A stretch of 64,000 nucleotides of DNA from Liopterus haemorrhoidalis (GCA_963971575.1 OZ020616.1:20131713-20195712), one strand, 5' to 3'. Shown: positions 1 through 11,384, numbered from the stretch's first letter. A program made the numbers and translations. The notes: generated from the sequence alone by a model not told the origin.

Positions 1-251
1 AGGATTCACGGATTACAGAAAAACGGTCGAGTGAAACTACTGTATATACTGTGGTAGTACTGTTTGAAATTATTACATATTTTCTAGTGTTGATTTTTTG
101 TTAGAATGTCGATAGATATATTTTCATAAAATAAAAATGTACTGTGCTTAAATTAACCTGTTCCCTGTTAGCATATTCACAGCTGAATACTAGACAATTC
201 AGCCATATTGCCTTGTATTACAGCGCCGCCAACGGTAATGTCACTTCTCAA
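1..251. other. AT-rich sequence without recognisable feature
   Basis: No exon-like reading frame or terminal repeat was seen on either strand. It borders the first family A MITE. Confidence 0.4.
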
Positions 252-435
252 TAGGCTATTCCAAACGATTAGGCGGAACTAACTGGAATTTTCATTTTTG
301 TAAGTTGTCATGAGCTCTTCTTTCATGGTTTGATGTAGGCTTTTGCTAAACAAAACTATCAAAAGACTCACTTAATCTGTAAAAGTAACTAAAATTGAAA
401 ATCTAGTTCCGCCTAAACCAAAGAAACAGACTTTA
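252..435. mobile_element. Family A MITE, copy 1
   Basis: A compact element whose ends are inverted versions of one another: the left end carries TTAGGCGGAACTA and the right end TAGTTCCGCCTAA. TA dinucleotides flank it. Related copies lie at 436-1285 (split), 1403, 11506, 41648 and 59981. A TA target and long TIRs fit a non-autonomous Tc1/mariner-type element; the superfamily is inferred. Confidence 0.6.
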
Positions 436-1285
436 ACTAGAATTTAAATTTTCTGAAGTAGTCACTAGCTAATTTGTTACATATTGAAGTTGGTTTTTCC
501 TAAACAAAATTATCAAAAGCTTCAATCAACGGGTAAAAGTTACTAGATTTGAAAATCTAGTTCTGCTTTAAGCAGTGATGGGCGTTTACACGTAAACTTT
601 AATTGTTTACGTTTACGTGTAAACTTATGTAAACAATGTAAACTTTGTAAACTGTCAAATAATGAGGTTAGTTTTAGTTATTTAATACGAATAATAGAGA
701 GTTAATGAACAAGTATATTCAGTTCAAAACAATAAATTTATTAAAAAAATGGTGGGAAGAAACCGAAGGAATATTTTGAAGAACTAGGTTTTATTTTAAT
801 TAAATAAAATGAAAGAAAATATAGGGCGTTATGCAAAATTTGCAATGAATCTTTTCAATGAAATAAAAATAGGCTGATTTTCTTAAAGACGAAATTTAAT
901 GTATTTTGTTATTAAAAAAAATTAGACTGAATTTTTTAAAGAAAAAAGTTTTTTATTTTTCATATTCATATTTACTAATTTGTATGTAACACCTGTATAA
1001 TGATGCAAATTCGATTTTTATTAATATGTATATTGGCTTCTCCTAATTTTATATACTTACTTTTTCATTTAAAATTGTTTCATTAAAATTTTTATTATTT
1101 ATAAAAATGTATTGATAATGAGGTTCTGTAATTCAAAACAAGTGCGCATGTCTAAATCATTGTTTACATTATTTACGTTGTTTACAAGAGTTTTGTGTTT
1201 ACATCAATTGTTTACGCGTCAACAATGAGGTAACTTACATCATGTAACTTACGTGCCCATCACTGGCTTTAAGTAATGAAACCAC
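436..1285. mobile_element. Family A MITE, copy 2, split by a hAT insertion
   Basis: Positions 436-572 match the interior and right half of family A (AAACAAAATTATCAAAAGC, then GAAAATCTAGTTCTGC). The sequence breaks at 572 where the hAT element at 573-1265 begins, and a short diverged right end resumes after the duplicated GCTTTAAG. The element is therefore older than the hAT insertion. Confidence 0.5.
573..1265. mobile_element. hAT element, non-autonomous, with BED-finger remnant
   Basis: The element starts CAGTGATGGGCG and ends GCCCATCACTG, an 11-bp terminal inverted repeat. It is flanked by a perfect 8-bp duplication GCTTTAAG (565-572 and 1266-1273), as expected of hAT transposition. Subterminal sequence is rich in GTTTAC repeats. 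Around 809-900 the plus strand encodes a decayed piece resembling the start of a BED zinc finger (YRALCKICNES), so this is probably an internally deleted copy of an autonomous hAT. No transposase core remains in 693 bp. Confidence 0.85.
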
Positions 1286-1402
1286 CTATCGTTTGACCAC
1301 AACCTAGTTTGAACACATGTATTAAGACTGTAACTTAAGTGTTATATGGATAGTAAGGTCAGCGGATATTTGAAGAATTTAATGAAACATATTTTAGTAT
1401 CT

Positions 1403-1515
1403 AAAGTATGTTCCTTTGGTTTAGGCGGAACTAGATTTTCAATTCTAGTTACTTTTACCGAAAGATTTTGATCATTTTGTTCAGGAAAAGCCAATTTCAA
1501 TATATAAAAAAATTT
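1403..1515. mobile_element. Family A MITE, partial copy 3
   Basis: It carries the family A end TTTGGTTTAGGCGGAACTAG and about 100 bp of interior, then loses similarity. Only half of the element is present. Confidence 0.5.
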
Positions 1516-2340
1516 CTAATAACTTAACAAAAATAGTCAGTTTATTTGCTCCTGTACAGCATTTATAAAAGCTTCAACTGTTCAAATTTATAATATTTTG
1601 TTTTTTTATGCAAGAGATTTTTTGGTGTTCTAAACCAATTTTGGTGTTTTGGATGGTGTTCTAAGCCAATCAGAAACAATGACAAACAGCTCCTATCTTC
1701 TTACACACATTTTTCTAAGCTGACATAGTGCATTGTTTTTATAACAAAAATGACTTTTATACAAAAAAATAAACGGAATATGAAAAAGCTAATTAAACAT
1801 AATTTTGTTATAGAATAAGGGCAGATTTACCGCATTTAATTTATTCATATTTAATTAATGGTACAGTGTAAACCATATATAATATTTTTACCGGGAGAAG
1901 AGTATTTGAAAAAAATAGATGTGTATTCGACAGATACTTTTAAATTATTTAAGTTTACCAAACAAGTGGTGTTATAATTAATAGTGACTGTACAACCATT
2001 GAAGGTTTAATTTCAAAAATTAAAAAAAAAAATAATAATAATTAAAATATAATAAATAAAATTAAAATATTTACCTATTTATTTACTGTGATGGAATTTG
2101 TTATTTTGATTTTATAGGTTACCATAATAGCGAAATAATGATTTAAAAACTATGTCTTATTTAATTACAAAATCAATATAACATCGAAACACAATATAGA
2201 ATATGTATATTTTGAATATAGACATTACAACAAACTTTTAATAACGTAAATTGGCCTTTTACACTTAAAATAGGCATGATGTTGAAAAAAAAAACTTAAA
2301 CTGATATAAGTTTAAGTTTTTTAATAGCAAACTATTCTAC
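1516..2340. other. AT-rich stretch with a short Harbinger-derived piece
   Basis: Mostly low-complexity AT-rich sequence without coding potential. Positions about 1655-1737 match the interior of the Harbinger element at 48785-48850 (shared run GACAAACAGCTCCTATCTTC), so this is a fragment of that family. Confidence 0.45.
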
Positions 2341-2430
2341 TTTACTTTTCCTAAGAACAATGGAGGAAAAGTTAATATTAAAGTCAAATTGGGAAAACAT
2401 TTGATTATGGACAATAGGAAGGCATGGGTC
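2341..2430. repeat. Repeat copy inverted relative to 4955-5040
   Basis: The run AACAATGGAGGAAAAGTTAA and about 85 bp around it recur in reverse complement at 4955-5040. The two copies are 2.5 kb apart. They are probably fragments of one unclassified transposon. Confidence 0.55.
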
Positions 2431-2463
2431 ATCTACGTACAATACCAGAATCAATTCTAATAA

Positions 2464-2662
2464 AATCAGCTTGAATAGTAAAGTCAAAAAGAAAATTAGT
2501 ACATCAAATTTTTCATTTATTATACCTAAATTATATAATTCATATCCTGTAATTATTAAATCTAACCTTTTAAATTTCTCTAAATTAACGTTTAAGAAAC
2601 AACTTAATTTCTGGTTAAGTAATATTTCTCAGTCCACTATCGATTCTATTTTACACTGCTAA
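2464..2662 (+). pseudogene. Possible non-LTR retrotransposon RT tail
   Basis: The frame contains a PKLYNSYP...FKKQLNFWL arrangement, like the extreme C-terminus of CR1/Jockey-type RT proteins (a yNsLP block followed by a FKkqlk block). It ends right where the hAT element at 2667 inserted. No RT catalytic motif is present, so the assignment is weak. Confidence 0.35.
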
Positions 2663-2666
2663 TGAA

Positions 2667-3851
2667 TAGAGCCCTGCACGGATACGTTTTTCTGTATCCG
2701 CATCCGCACATCCAAGATCCGCATCCGCAGATTTTGTAAATTAAAAATCCGCATCCGATTCACATCCGCAAAAATATCCGCATAACAACATTTGCTGTCA
2801 GTTTGGAAATAACTAAGATGTTTCGCCTTATTTTGCATATCGCTGCTGTAAAACACTTCTGAAATATTTTGGATTTTATCGCATTACATATTATTGGGTC
2901 CAGTAAAATATTTTCTATCTAATGTCGTACTGAGATTATATGTATATATTAAAAAACAAGGATGTTAATTACAATTATTCGACTCTCTCTTAAACCAAGT
3001 TTATATAAAATGTAAATTTTAAACAGGAATATGTCAGAAACTTAGTTTTTTAAGATATCTCACAATAATTGTTTTAGAGAAGAGTTTAATTTATCACATT
3101 TATGGCCAGTCAATAAAAAGAAAAGATCTATAAGACCAGCAAATGTTAAAAACAAAATTCTTAAAATCATCTTATTAAAAGATAAAAGTTTTATGACGAT
3201 TTCAAATAATTTAAAATCTTTATTTTTTAAAATTCTTCATAAGTTTTTAAATGTAGCAAATTACCATTGTTAATTTTTTAAGCCGAAACATTAAATAATT
3301 ATTTTTAAATTCATAAACTGGCAATAATTCCAAAGAAGTTATTTTTTTTACGACTGTTATATAAAGTATTAATATATTTAACTATTTAAGTAAGTATAAA
3401 GTAGGTCTTAAGAGTCTAAAGACCTAAAGAGCAAAAATAAATAAAAAGCGTGATAAAAGTGCCGTAATGTGTCTTTATTTCACATTTACCGTAAGTACAA
3501 TCCAAATGCCAGCGATTCATTTTTGGGGTTCTAAACGCCTCATGAAAAGAGGTGTACAAGAATGTACGAAGATTTCATGTACACACGGATATTGCGGATA
3601 TGATATTTTCAGATCAATTCTGTAAAAAATTACTGTGTAGTAACGTAACTACAAGATAAAATATTATAAAAAGTATAATGACTTTCATTCATGATAGTAA
3701 CTGACCTTGCTCATAGTGACAAATTTAGTTACTATGATCATAATAACTGAGTTACAGAATTGGTCTGTTTATCCGCATCCGCACGATTGAAATGATAATT
3801 TATCCGCATCCGCAGAAAAATGGCGGATAACCGCGGATTTGCAGGGCTCTA
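2667..3851. mobile_element. hAT element, non-autonomous, 1.2 kb
   Basis: The ends TAGAGCCCTGCA and TGCAGGGCTCTA form a perfect 12-bp TIR, extended by subterminal ATCCGCATCCGCA repeats. An exact 8-bp duplication CTAATGAA (2659-2666 and 3852-3859) marks a hAT insertion. No transposase frame is present. A family B MITE (3610-3767) is nested near its right end. Confidence 0.88.
3610..3767. mobile_element. Family B MITE, copy 1
   Basis: About 158 bp with ends CAGATCAATTCTGTAA and TTACAGAATTGGTCTG. Copies lie at 11385-11496 (internally deleted, inverted) and 42390-42547 (inverted). The interior carries GTAGTAACGT and further inverted stretches, so the element folds over most of its length. No target-site duplication could be assigned. 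Confidence 0.65.
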
Positions 3852-4729
3852 CTAATGAAGTCTGTTTTTTGTATTGTTTTATTAATATTATTCTTCACTC
3901 TTTTGTAATTTTATTATACATTGTTATTTTGTTTTTTATTTCATTTTTTTAATTTTTCTTTGTATTACTAATTTATATTATGATATTTTTATATTATTAT
4001 TTACTATTTTTTTTTATTGCTATCGGTTATAGTTTATATGATTACATTGTTATTATATTTGCACTGTTAACACTCATATTACGTTATATTGTGGATAAAG
4101 AAATATAGAGGACTGTACAGGTTTGTCACCAGAAGGAACTTTGTACTTTTTGTGACACATTAAGATTCTTGGCCCATATATTTTAAATTATAGGTATATC
4201 TTTAATATAAGTGTGTATTGTATACATGGCCTAAAAAAAATATATATATAATAACTTTAAATAACTAAAATTTTAATTATATTTTAGATTAACGCTGATA
4301 ATTAATTATTTAGTTTAAATTTTTGATACTTCCCTCTTTACACTTATATCATTTCTGTCTTTTTACATATATGACTTGCCGCTTTACTGTTGATTGTAAT
4401 GTCGTCTTAAATGATTGTGTGGTTGATTAAAATACTAGTAAATATTTGCGATATTTTTGAATTTTTAAGTGCTACATATGTATCGTGTGTAGACTTCGTT
4501 CAACATAAAAAAAAAGAACAGGCGGATGTTAGCGGCTCCCTATGCATAAACCAAATTTCGTCAATACCGCTATCAACAGTTAGATTAACACATTTCAGTG
4601 GCGTCACTTACTTTGATTTGTTTTTGAGTTTTGACGCGTATTGTGCGATGTTGTTTGTTTATTTCAGTTCTTATTATTTATTTGTCGTACGTTTCAAGGT
4701 ATACCGTGTACTAAAATGAGTAAAAATGT
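3852..4729. other. AT-rich intergenic sequence
   Basis: Low-complexity T-rich sequence with short open frames that lack splice sites, codon bias or recognisable motifs. Confidence 0.4.
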
Positions 4730-4870
4730 ATTTGAAATACATGATTTTGTTTGTTTAATATCCACAAAAATTGTTTAAAACTCTTACGTACATTAATGTG
4801 ATCAGCTGTTTTCTCGCGCAAAATTGATGACGTAATTTATGATACCCTGTGTTTTTCTTATGTTGAACGA
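4730..4870. repeat. Dispersed repeat family C, copy 1
   Basis: Shares GATTTTGTTTGTTTAAT-like sequence, ACGT(A/C)AATGTG and GTAATTTATGATA with 43115-43955, where a hAT insertion splits the second copy. Class unknown. Confidence 0.5.
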
Positions 4871-5043
4871 AATCTACAACAGAATCAACTCGCGAAAAAT
4901 GCAATGAACATTCTCGCATAATATCAGTAAATTTGTTTGCCGTAATTCATAACATATTTCCACCCCTTCCTCTTGTCCATAATCAAATCTTTTCCTAATT
5001 TGGCTTTAATATTAACTTTTCCTCCATTGTTCTTACTTAAAAG

Positions 5044-5046
<3 letters not shown>

Positions 5047-5097
<51 letters not shown>
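5047..5097. repeat. (TA)n microsatellite
   Basis: About 25 uninterrupted TA units. It yields Tyr-Ile open frames on both strands that should not be read as genes. Confidence 0.97.
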
Positions 5098-5100
<3 letters not shown>

Positions 5101-5569
5101 TGTCTTAGTCGTTTCTCGAGTAACAACCAAAACACTTCAATTTGTACTGCTTTAATAGTTTTTCACAACTTTTGTCGACATTTTAACAAAAATTCAACAG
5201 TAAAATATATGTAATATTTTCAAACTGTACTGCAGTATTTAGTATAATAATTTGGCTAACAGTTAGCGTATTCAAGCATGTCACTTCTCATTTGTGCATT
5301 GTTTAAAATGTGTACACTCTTCGGAATAAACGAACCCATCTTAGGATAGGTTAGCAAAGTTTTACTAACAAGAACATGAACGGCTAGAATTAAGCTTAAA
5401 AAATATTTTTATCTAGACTCTGCTTCTAACTAAACTCCCTGTATAATAAAACTTAGGTGCAGGATGTATACGGAAGTTTTACCCAAACTAGCCTTACTCT
5501 AAAAATTTTTCCTGTTTTTCCCTTGCTGCTTCATTCATTTTGTCTGTTGTCAAGCAAATAAAGATTTAA

Positions 5570-6672
5570 CTCCGTAACTAGTTCGTGACAAAGACCGTGT
5601 TAAAAAGTATACAAGAAATACTTGAATATATCCTCAATTTTTTATTAAATAAGCTACATCTTTATGGTTTTCATGAAAATAGCTGCTCCTTGCTTAGATC
5701 ATATCTATCGGATAGGAAACAATTTACTCAGCTTGACAACAATAAATTTAAACCTCTTCCTTTACAGTTTGGTATTCCACAAGGTTCCATACTTGGTCCT
5801 TTTTATGACTTTTAAAAAGTTCTCTACGCAAACGACACAACATTACTAACGAGAAACTCCAATCTAAGTGCTCTCCTTTTCGAGAATAGATCCTTGAAAG
5901 TTGAAGCAAATTCTTGATTTAACACCAATAAATTATGCTTAAACACGGACAAATCCCAGGCCTTTCTGTTTACTACTAGGAAACATAATTTTGAAAACCC
6001 TCATTACGCAAAGTTTCAAGGAATCCACGTAGATCCTCATTTACGTTGGGACCAACACACTGAATTTCGTAGTCGAAAGCTTAGGTCCACCATCTACCTG
6101 ATAAGGAGATTGAAATACGAAGTATGTAAGGAGATCCCACCTAAATTATGGTATACTTATATGGGGGACATTCTCCGTCCGCTGCTAGAATTTTTAGCCT
6201 TCAGCGTAAAGCTGTCAGAATTATCGCCGGCTTTGCCTACAGAGCCGAATGTCGAGATTATTTTACAAGTTTCAAAATAATGACCTTAGCAGCATTATTC
6301 ATTTACAATTGCCTCTTACTTATACATAAGAATTTGAGCAAATTCACTACTCTTGGAGACTCGCATGAGTATAATAGTCGCTCAGAAAACGATATCCGTT
6401 CTCAGTACCTTCGCTTGAACAAATCCAGAAATTGCTCAAATTATTATTGTATAAAAATTTTCAATGTGTTGCCCGAGGGGATTAAACAACTATCATGCAG
6501 AGAATTTTCAAATAAAGTTAAGGACATTTTGTTGAAAAATCCCTTTTATGATTTTAATAATTTTGAAAAGATTGAATTTTGTATGTAAAATCTTATGTAC
6601 CTAATAATGACTGACTAAAAACAATAGATGTATATGTAATTTGGTCAATAAATTATTATTATTATTATTAAT
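5570..6672 (+). pseudogene. 5'-truncated non-LTR retrotransposon, RT remnant
   Basis: The plus strand encodes RT pieces in shifted frames: a block ending GIPQGSILGP (about 5770-5805), then the C-terminal part LQRKAVRIIAG...YNCLLLIHKNL to 6588. The YADD box is degraded between them. The 3' end is AATAAATTATTATTATTATT at about 6650, the ATT-repeat tail typical of Jockey/CR1-group elements. It is truncated before the RT core and carries frameshifts and stops. It lies just upstream of the plus-strand host exon at 6820. Confidence 0.8.
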
Positions 6673-6819
6673 TATCCCAGAAATTAACAAGAATTATGTC
6701 AGATATTAACATGTGAGGATGGAACGAAATGACTAATATACTATTCTATCTTTGATGAAGTTTATAAATGACACTATACATAGATTTCTGACACTGTCTA
6801 TAACCTAGTTCTTTTGCAG

Positions 6820-6962
6820 TGCTATCATACTGTCATCATATGGGCCTCTCCGCCGTTTTATACATGTGTTACCTAGAACCGACGCCTCTTGATTCAATAT
6901 CGACAGAGCCAATCTTAACATTATGTAGAGAATTAAACATTCCGATTCTGCATCCGTACAAG
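6820..6962 (+). CDS. Internal exon of an unidentified host gene
   Basis: The acceptor is a clean pyrimidine tract ending TTCTTTTGCAG, the donor is AAG|GTAAAAGT. The 143-nt exon opens with the last two bases of a split codon and ends in phase 0. It encodes 47 residues including GLSAVLYMCYLEPTPLDSI and CRELNIPILHPYK, with normal codon use and no resemblance to the surrounding transposons. The next exon candidate (7663-7716) continues in phase and supplies a stop. I do not recognise the family. The exon encoding the preceding residues should lie upstream, possibly outside the window. What is seen is exon structure; that it is a functional gene is inferred. Confidence 0.6.
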
Positions 6963-7662
6963 GTAAAAGTAATTAATAACGATAGTAATTTATATATGTA
7001 ATATATTTCACATAAATATAAACTGTAAACAACACAATAAGAATTATTTTATAAACCTATATAAATATAAAAAAAATCAAAAAATAATCAGATCCGTCAG
7101 CTAGTATGCAGACAGATGAAAGACGGAAGGGCAACACTTCACATCAACATAGAGCAGTGGTTCCTCACCCTTTCGAAGTGCGGAACACTTTTGATTATCA
7201 ATTGTTTTGCTTAACACTAAAATTAATAATATACAAGATAGTGACCGAGCCTGTCGGTCATTGAGATTTATTTATAAAAAAAATATCTATGTGTGATTAT
7301 AGTATAGTATATTATAGTATATATATATGCGATTCCCTGCTTCTACAATTATTTTAGAGTAAAAAGCTTTTTAATATTATATTCTCTACAGGATAAATAG
7401 TCAAGTTTCAACAAGAAATGGTCTCGTAGCGCGAAATCAGTGCACTAATTTTTGATTTGTTTTTAGTATAGTTGGCCATTACATATTTTTTATATATTAT
7501 TACATTTCACAATAATGTTTATTTGAAATATCAAATACAAAATACATAGCAAGAAATACTTTTGCTGAATTAAACGCATTTAATAGCTATTTATGTATTA
7601 AGAGCAAAATAATAAATAAAATAAATTAAAAAATAAATGAATTATCATTATTATTGTTATAG
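6963..7662 (+). other. Probable last intron of the unidentified plus-strand gene
   Basis: A 700-bp AT-rich interval between the two candidate exons. It contains a hAT-like end (CAGTGGTTCCTCACCC at about 7154) without a matching partner nearby. Confidence 0.5.
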
Positions 7663-7716
7663 AGTTTGTGGAACAATGTGCAAAGGGAAAGACCGACGCG
7701 ACGCGGAGTGCTTTAA
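7663..7716 (+). CDS. Probable terminal coding exon of the unidentified gene
   Basis: It follows the acceptor TATTGTTATAG and reads SLWNNVQRERPTRRGVL followed by TAA at 7714-7716. The exon at 6820-6962 ends in phase 0, so joining HPYK to SLWNN keeps the frame. The short basic C-terminus is GC-richer than its surroundings, as coding sequence would be. A well-placed AATAAA was not found just downstream; T-rich tracts follow. This gene converges on the minus-strand otu gene. Identity unknown. Confidence 0.5.
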   Translation, partial: SLWNNVQRERPTRRGVL

Positions 7717-7983
7717 ATGCACCACGGGCCTTAGACAGTTGACTGTTTTTTTTTTTATTATTTTTTTTTTTTTTTCTCAGTTTACTTGCTATTATGTTAT
7801 TGGAAAAAAATGTATTTTAGTGTTAAAAGTAAGTATTTTAACTCTTTGATATTCTTTCATCGTGTTTTCTATGTACAGAGTGATTATTTAATGGCGAGAC
7901 GACGTCACCGAATTTTACGTGCCTCCTAGTTGAATACTATGTCTATAATAACCTCGAAGAAAATTTGATTATGAAGAAAAAAA

Positions 7984-8007
7984 GATTATGCGCATGCGCG
8001 CATAATC
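7984..8007. repeat. Short GC-rich palindrome
   Basis: GATTATGCGCATGCGCGCATAATC is nearly its own reverse complement. It lies just upstream of the hAT element at 8043. Confidence 0.6.
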
Positions 8008-8042
8008 GCCTGCGACGATGTGTATGTGTATATCGTCTATAA

Positions 8043-8632
8043 CAGTGATGGCGAACGTATGACTCGCGGGTCACACAGTGACCCGTAAGACAATTTTAAA
8101 TGACCCGTACAGAATAAGATTTTTTTTGTTCTGAAGATTCTAAAGAGGGATTCAAATATAACTAAGGTTGGGTCTAAGCTAGCGGTATTCACGAAACACG
8201 TTAAGAAAATCAACAAATATGGTAATAACAGCGAAATGAAATTCAACTATGACCCGTTATATACCTGTATTATACACATCAAACACAAAGTCGTTAGCTC
8301 AGGTAGAGTTAATGAGATTAGCAGGGGTTCCACACAAATACCTACACCCTAAAGCGGCTGATTTTTATTCCCGCATTATATATATGACGTGGAAAGGTTG
8401 TACGGGTATCGGACATAAATAAAAACAACTATCTACAGCAGACCAGTTTCGGAATAGTTTACTGGTCAGCTGTAGATAGTTGTTTTTATTTATGTCCGAT
8501 ACCCGTACAACCTTTCCACTTCTATTCATTACGGACACGACCATCTCCACATATATATATGACCCGCGAATTAAATATACAAAATTTTAAATTCAAGTTG
8601 ACCCGTCTGGGATAAAAGATTCGCCATCGCTG
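8043..8632. mobile_element. hAT element, non-autonomous, containing a long hairpin
   Basis: TIRs CAGTGATGGCGAA and TTCGCCATCGCTG; the flanking octamers GTCTATAA (8035-8042) and ATCTATAA (8633-8640) differ at one base. Subterminal sequence repeats a TGACCCGT motif in both orientations. No transposase frame remains. The near-perfect inverted repeat at 8389-8519 lies inside. Confidence 0.82.
8389..8519. repeat. 59-bp-arm inverted repeat (hairpin)
   Basis: Arm 8389-8447 and arm 8461-8519 are reverse complements at 58 of 59 positions, separated by a 13-nt loop (TTCGGAATAGTTT). One A:A pair in CAGCAGACC is the only mismatch. It could be a small foldback insertion in the hAT element, or a locus able to give a long dsRNA hairpin. 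Confidence 0.93.
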
Positions 8633-10267
8633 ATCTATAATAACCATCTTATGCAACAGACTTTGGTCAGTATTACTACAACATTATTTTCTACTCCAGA
8701 CATAACCTGGATACAATCTAAAATAACTATATTTGTTATATTTTTGTGAACTGCTGTTAAACTTCTATTTTCGAACTTAATTTCTTAGAAATTATTTAAA
8801 TAAAATGACTTATGTTAATTTTTTCATGAAAATATTACTCTTGTAGTACAATTATAAATTCTAAATTGTTATAAATTAGGAATGCTAATTATTTATTATT
8901 AAAAATAGATAAATGAAGGATGTTTCAATGTGCAAGTGGGTATGTGCCAACGTATACGTCCAATTTTACCATGGAACACTTTGCAAGGGTTTAGAAGATA
9001 ATTTTAAAAAATAATTAAAAAAAAGAAATAATAAGATAAAAAGTGCATTAATTAATAGAGGAAAAAGCAAAGTTTATTTTACATTAGCATTGAATTTTAG
9101 AAAGAAATACTGCAGTATGATAATTTAAAAATGTAAAAAATGTTCCAAGGTACAAAAATCTCCTCTTCGCGTTTTTGCATAAACAAATATTTGTAGTTTT
9201 GAAAATAAAAAAGAAGTGTTTAATAAAATCGTCGTAAAACGCTTCGAAAACAAGTGTAAACGGTGATGATTTGATGTTTCGGAAGAAGTACAATAGGCGT
9301 TTACGTTTAGTCAGTCAGATTAACCCGAGCGATCCAATTGCTCTTGATCCGTTCGTAAAGTCAGTCGGAGCGTACATATTAGCTTATTTTTAATCCATCT
9401 GATTGATCTGCCAGAGCAATCCGATGTTCCAGCAGGATTGATGGGATTCATGGATTGCTGGTGGTGGGAGTTAGCGCCGGTAAATTGAATCTTACAGCCA
9501 ATTAGAAAGTGTTGGAAACAGCTTAACAAAATAGACGAAATAAGTCGTTTGTGATAGCATTCTATTATTGGTAATAAACTCATATTTATAAAACAAAACG
9601 CGGTAGTAGTTGTGATCAACGACAGAAATTTGACAGTTGCATTTAGCGCCACCGTCACTACTTAACTTCAGACATATATTGCTTACGAAAATGTTAACAA
9701 AAACCGAGAAATCCGACTAATCTTGTGACGTCATCAGATCAATCCGAGCAATCTTGTGAATTGAATAAACGTCAACGCCTAAAGTGTAGGAAGTGTCGTC
9801 GCCAGCCTGGGTCAAGGGAGGGGGATCAAAGTTGTTCTGCCCTCCCCCAGATAAACTTCCTTTTATACGGGCCGTTTGCGGGCCGCTTTCATCCTTTCAG
9901 AATTCAAAACCGTAATATTTTCATTATAATATTTAAACGATAAAAAAAAATATGTCCCCCCCACATTTTAAAAGCTAGCGCTGGCACTGTGTATAGGTAA
10001 TAGTGTTGCGCAAAATCTATTGCTATAAAAGTCTAGAATCTTGTACAAGACCTATATTATACGTGATGGTAATGTTGACTCGGTGTGAAATGCCATCGGA
10101 CCATAAAGCACGTTTTATAACCCTAGAGCGATAAACACTGTTGTTATTAATGTAAAAGTAAGTTAATAATCCTATATTTATGCTCCAGTGTACAAAAACT
10201 CTTTAATTTCAAATAATTTCATGGTTAATAATAATAGCTTTTTTGAAAACGCACTTAACCTCCTAAA
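8633..10267. other. Non-coding stretch, possible 3' region of otu
   Basis: No transposase or host exon could be supported. On the minus strand a T-rich, stop-rich stretch (9300 down to 9060) ends at an AATAAA in reverse complement (TTTATT at about 9073), which could be a 3' UTR end, but no coding exon links to it. Around 9300-9760 partly inverted GATCAA/CCGAGCAAT sequences suggest a worn transposon. Confidence 0.3.
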
Positions 10268-10490
10268 GCATGGGTCGGCAATAAGCAGCCCGCTGGGTTA
10301 TTTCATTTGGCCCGCAAATAAAAAAATATAAAACGTTTCTTTATTCAGCGTAATTAACACATTACCGCTGCGCCGCTTTAGTTACAGTGAAGCTCCTGAG
10401 CAGAATCTAAGATCGAAAAAAAAAAAATGGCTCGCCAAAAATTTTTGTTAGTGAATGTAGCCCGCGACGTCAAAAAGACCCATGAATTAA
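10268..10490. mobile_element. hAT-like MITE remnant
   Basis: Left CATGGGTCGGCAATAAGCAG with GCCCGC repeats, right GACGTCAAAAAGACCCATG; the outer CATGGGTC/GACCCATG are inverted. No clear 8-bp duplication remains. Confidence 0.5.
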
Positions 10491-10742
10491 AACAGCGTAA
10501 ATTTGAAAAAAATAAATAATCATAGTCTACTAGAAGTATATTCAAAAATTATCAAAGATTCGTGCATTGACTTTTCGTCACTGGATCACTTTTTATTGAA
10601 ACTTAATTATCTATCGTGTGGAGAATTTTATTTTAAAAAGCTTTTGTCTGGCTTAGAGAAAATAATACACAGTGGCGTAGCGAAGGATAGTCGACATAGT
10701 CATCCTCCCAGGAAGCCAATATTTGAGGAGCACTAAAATCTA

Positions 10743-11280
10743 AACTATACCTTTTCAACTTCAAATTGAGAACAATCAACTTCAAATTGAGAACAATCAA
10801 CTTCAAATTGAGAACAATCAACTTCAAATTGAGAACAATCAATTTCAAATTGAGAACAATCAATTTCAAAATGGGAACTAACAATTTCAAATTGAAAACA
10901 ATCAATTTCAAAATGGGAATAAAATATTCTGGCTGGAGAGGACAGAGCAAATATTACTCAAACCACTTGGTTTGGGTAATATTTGCTTAATCGTCTACAA
11001 CGGTTAGAAACTATTATAATTAATAATATGAGAAACCAGACTGTTGCTAAATGCGTCAGATGTGTTTTTTATAATATATTAAAAAATATGTATAACATAA
11101 TAAACATAATATAATATTGAATAAAAACTTATTATTTTTTTCACATTAAATTGTGTATTTGCGTTTTTTTAAATTTGCAATTATTTATTCTTATTTTGAA
11201 ATTGTTAGTTCCCATTTTGAAATTGATTGTTCTCAACTTGAAATTGATTGTTCTCAATTTGAAGTTGAAAAGGTATAGTT
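10743..11280. mobile_element. Foldback-like element with tandem-repeat arms
   Basis: The left arm begins AACTATACCTTTTCAACTTC and continues as eight or so tandem 20-bp units of the form TTCAAATTGAGAACAATCAA (to about 10920, last units diverged). The right arm (about 11200-11280) is the inverted counterpart with about three units, ending GTTGAAAAGGTATAGTT. Inverted arms built from short tandem repeats are the hallmark of foldback elements. No coding sequence of its own is visible; the two opposed open frames over the array are by-products of the repeat. Confidence 0.75.
10946..10987. repeat. 20-bp-arm stem-loop in the foldback element
   Basis: AGCAAATATTACTCAAACCA and TGGTTTGGGTAATATTTGCT pair with one mismatch around a 2-nt loop. 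It sits where the left tandem array stops. Confidence 0.85.
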
Positions 11281-11384
11281 AAAAATCCTTTTACATTCGT
11301 AGTATAAAAATCCTCATGATTCCTATATAAGTTTTAAATGTTTCAAATAACATTTATTAACTAAAACACTTTCGTATGAAGAAT

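Noticed and set aside
4411..4719. 102-residue plus-strand frame as a membrane protein
   Set aside because: Hydrophobic composition follows from T-rich sequence; there is no conserved motif or gene context.
4924..5155. Tyr-Ile-rich open frames on both strands
   Set aside because: They are translations of the (TA)n microsatellite.
9320..9658. 112-residue minus-strand frame as a host exon
   Set aside because: No splice sites in phase with otu, no conserved motifs, and it overlaps partly inverted repeat sequence.
10758..10920. CRISPR-like array
   Set aside because: The 20-bp units are directly abutting with no spacers, in a eukaryotic foldback element.
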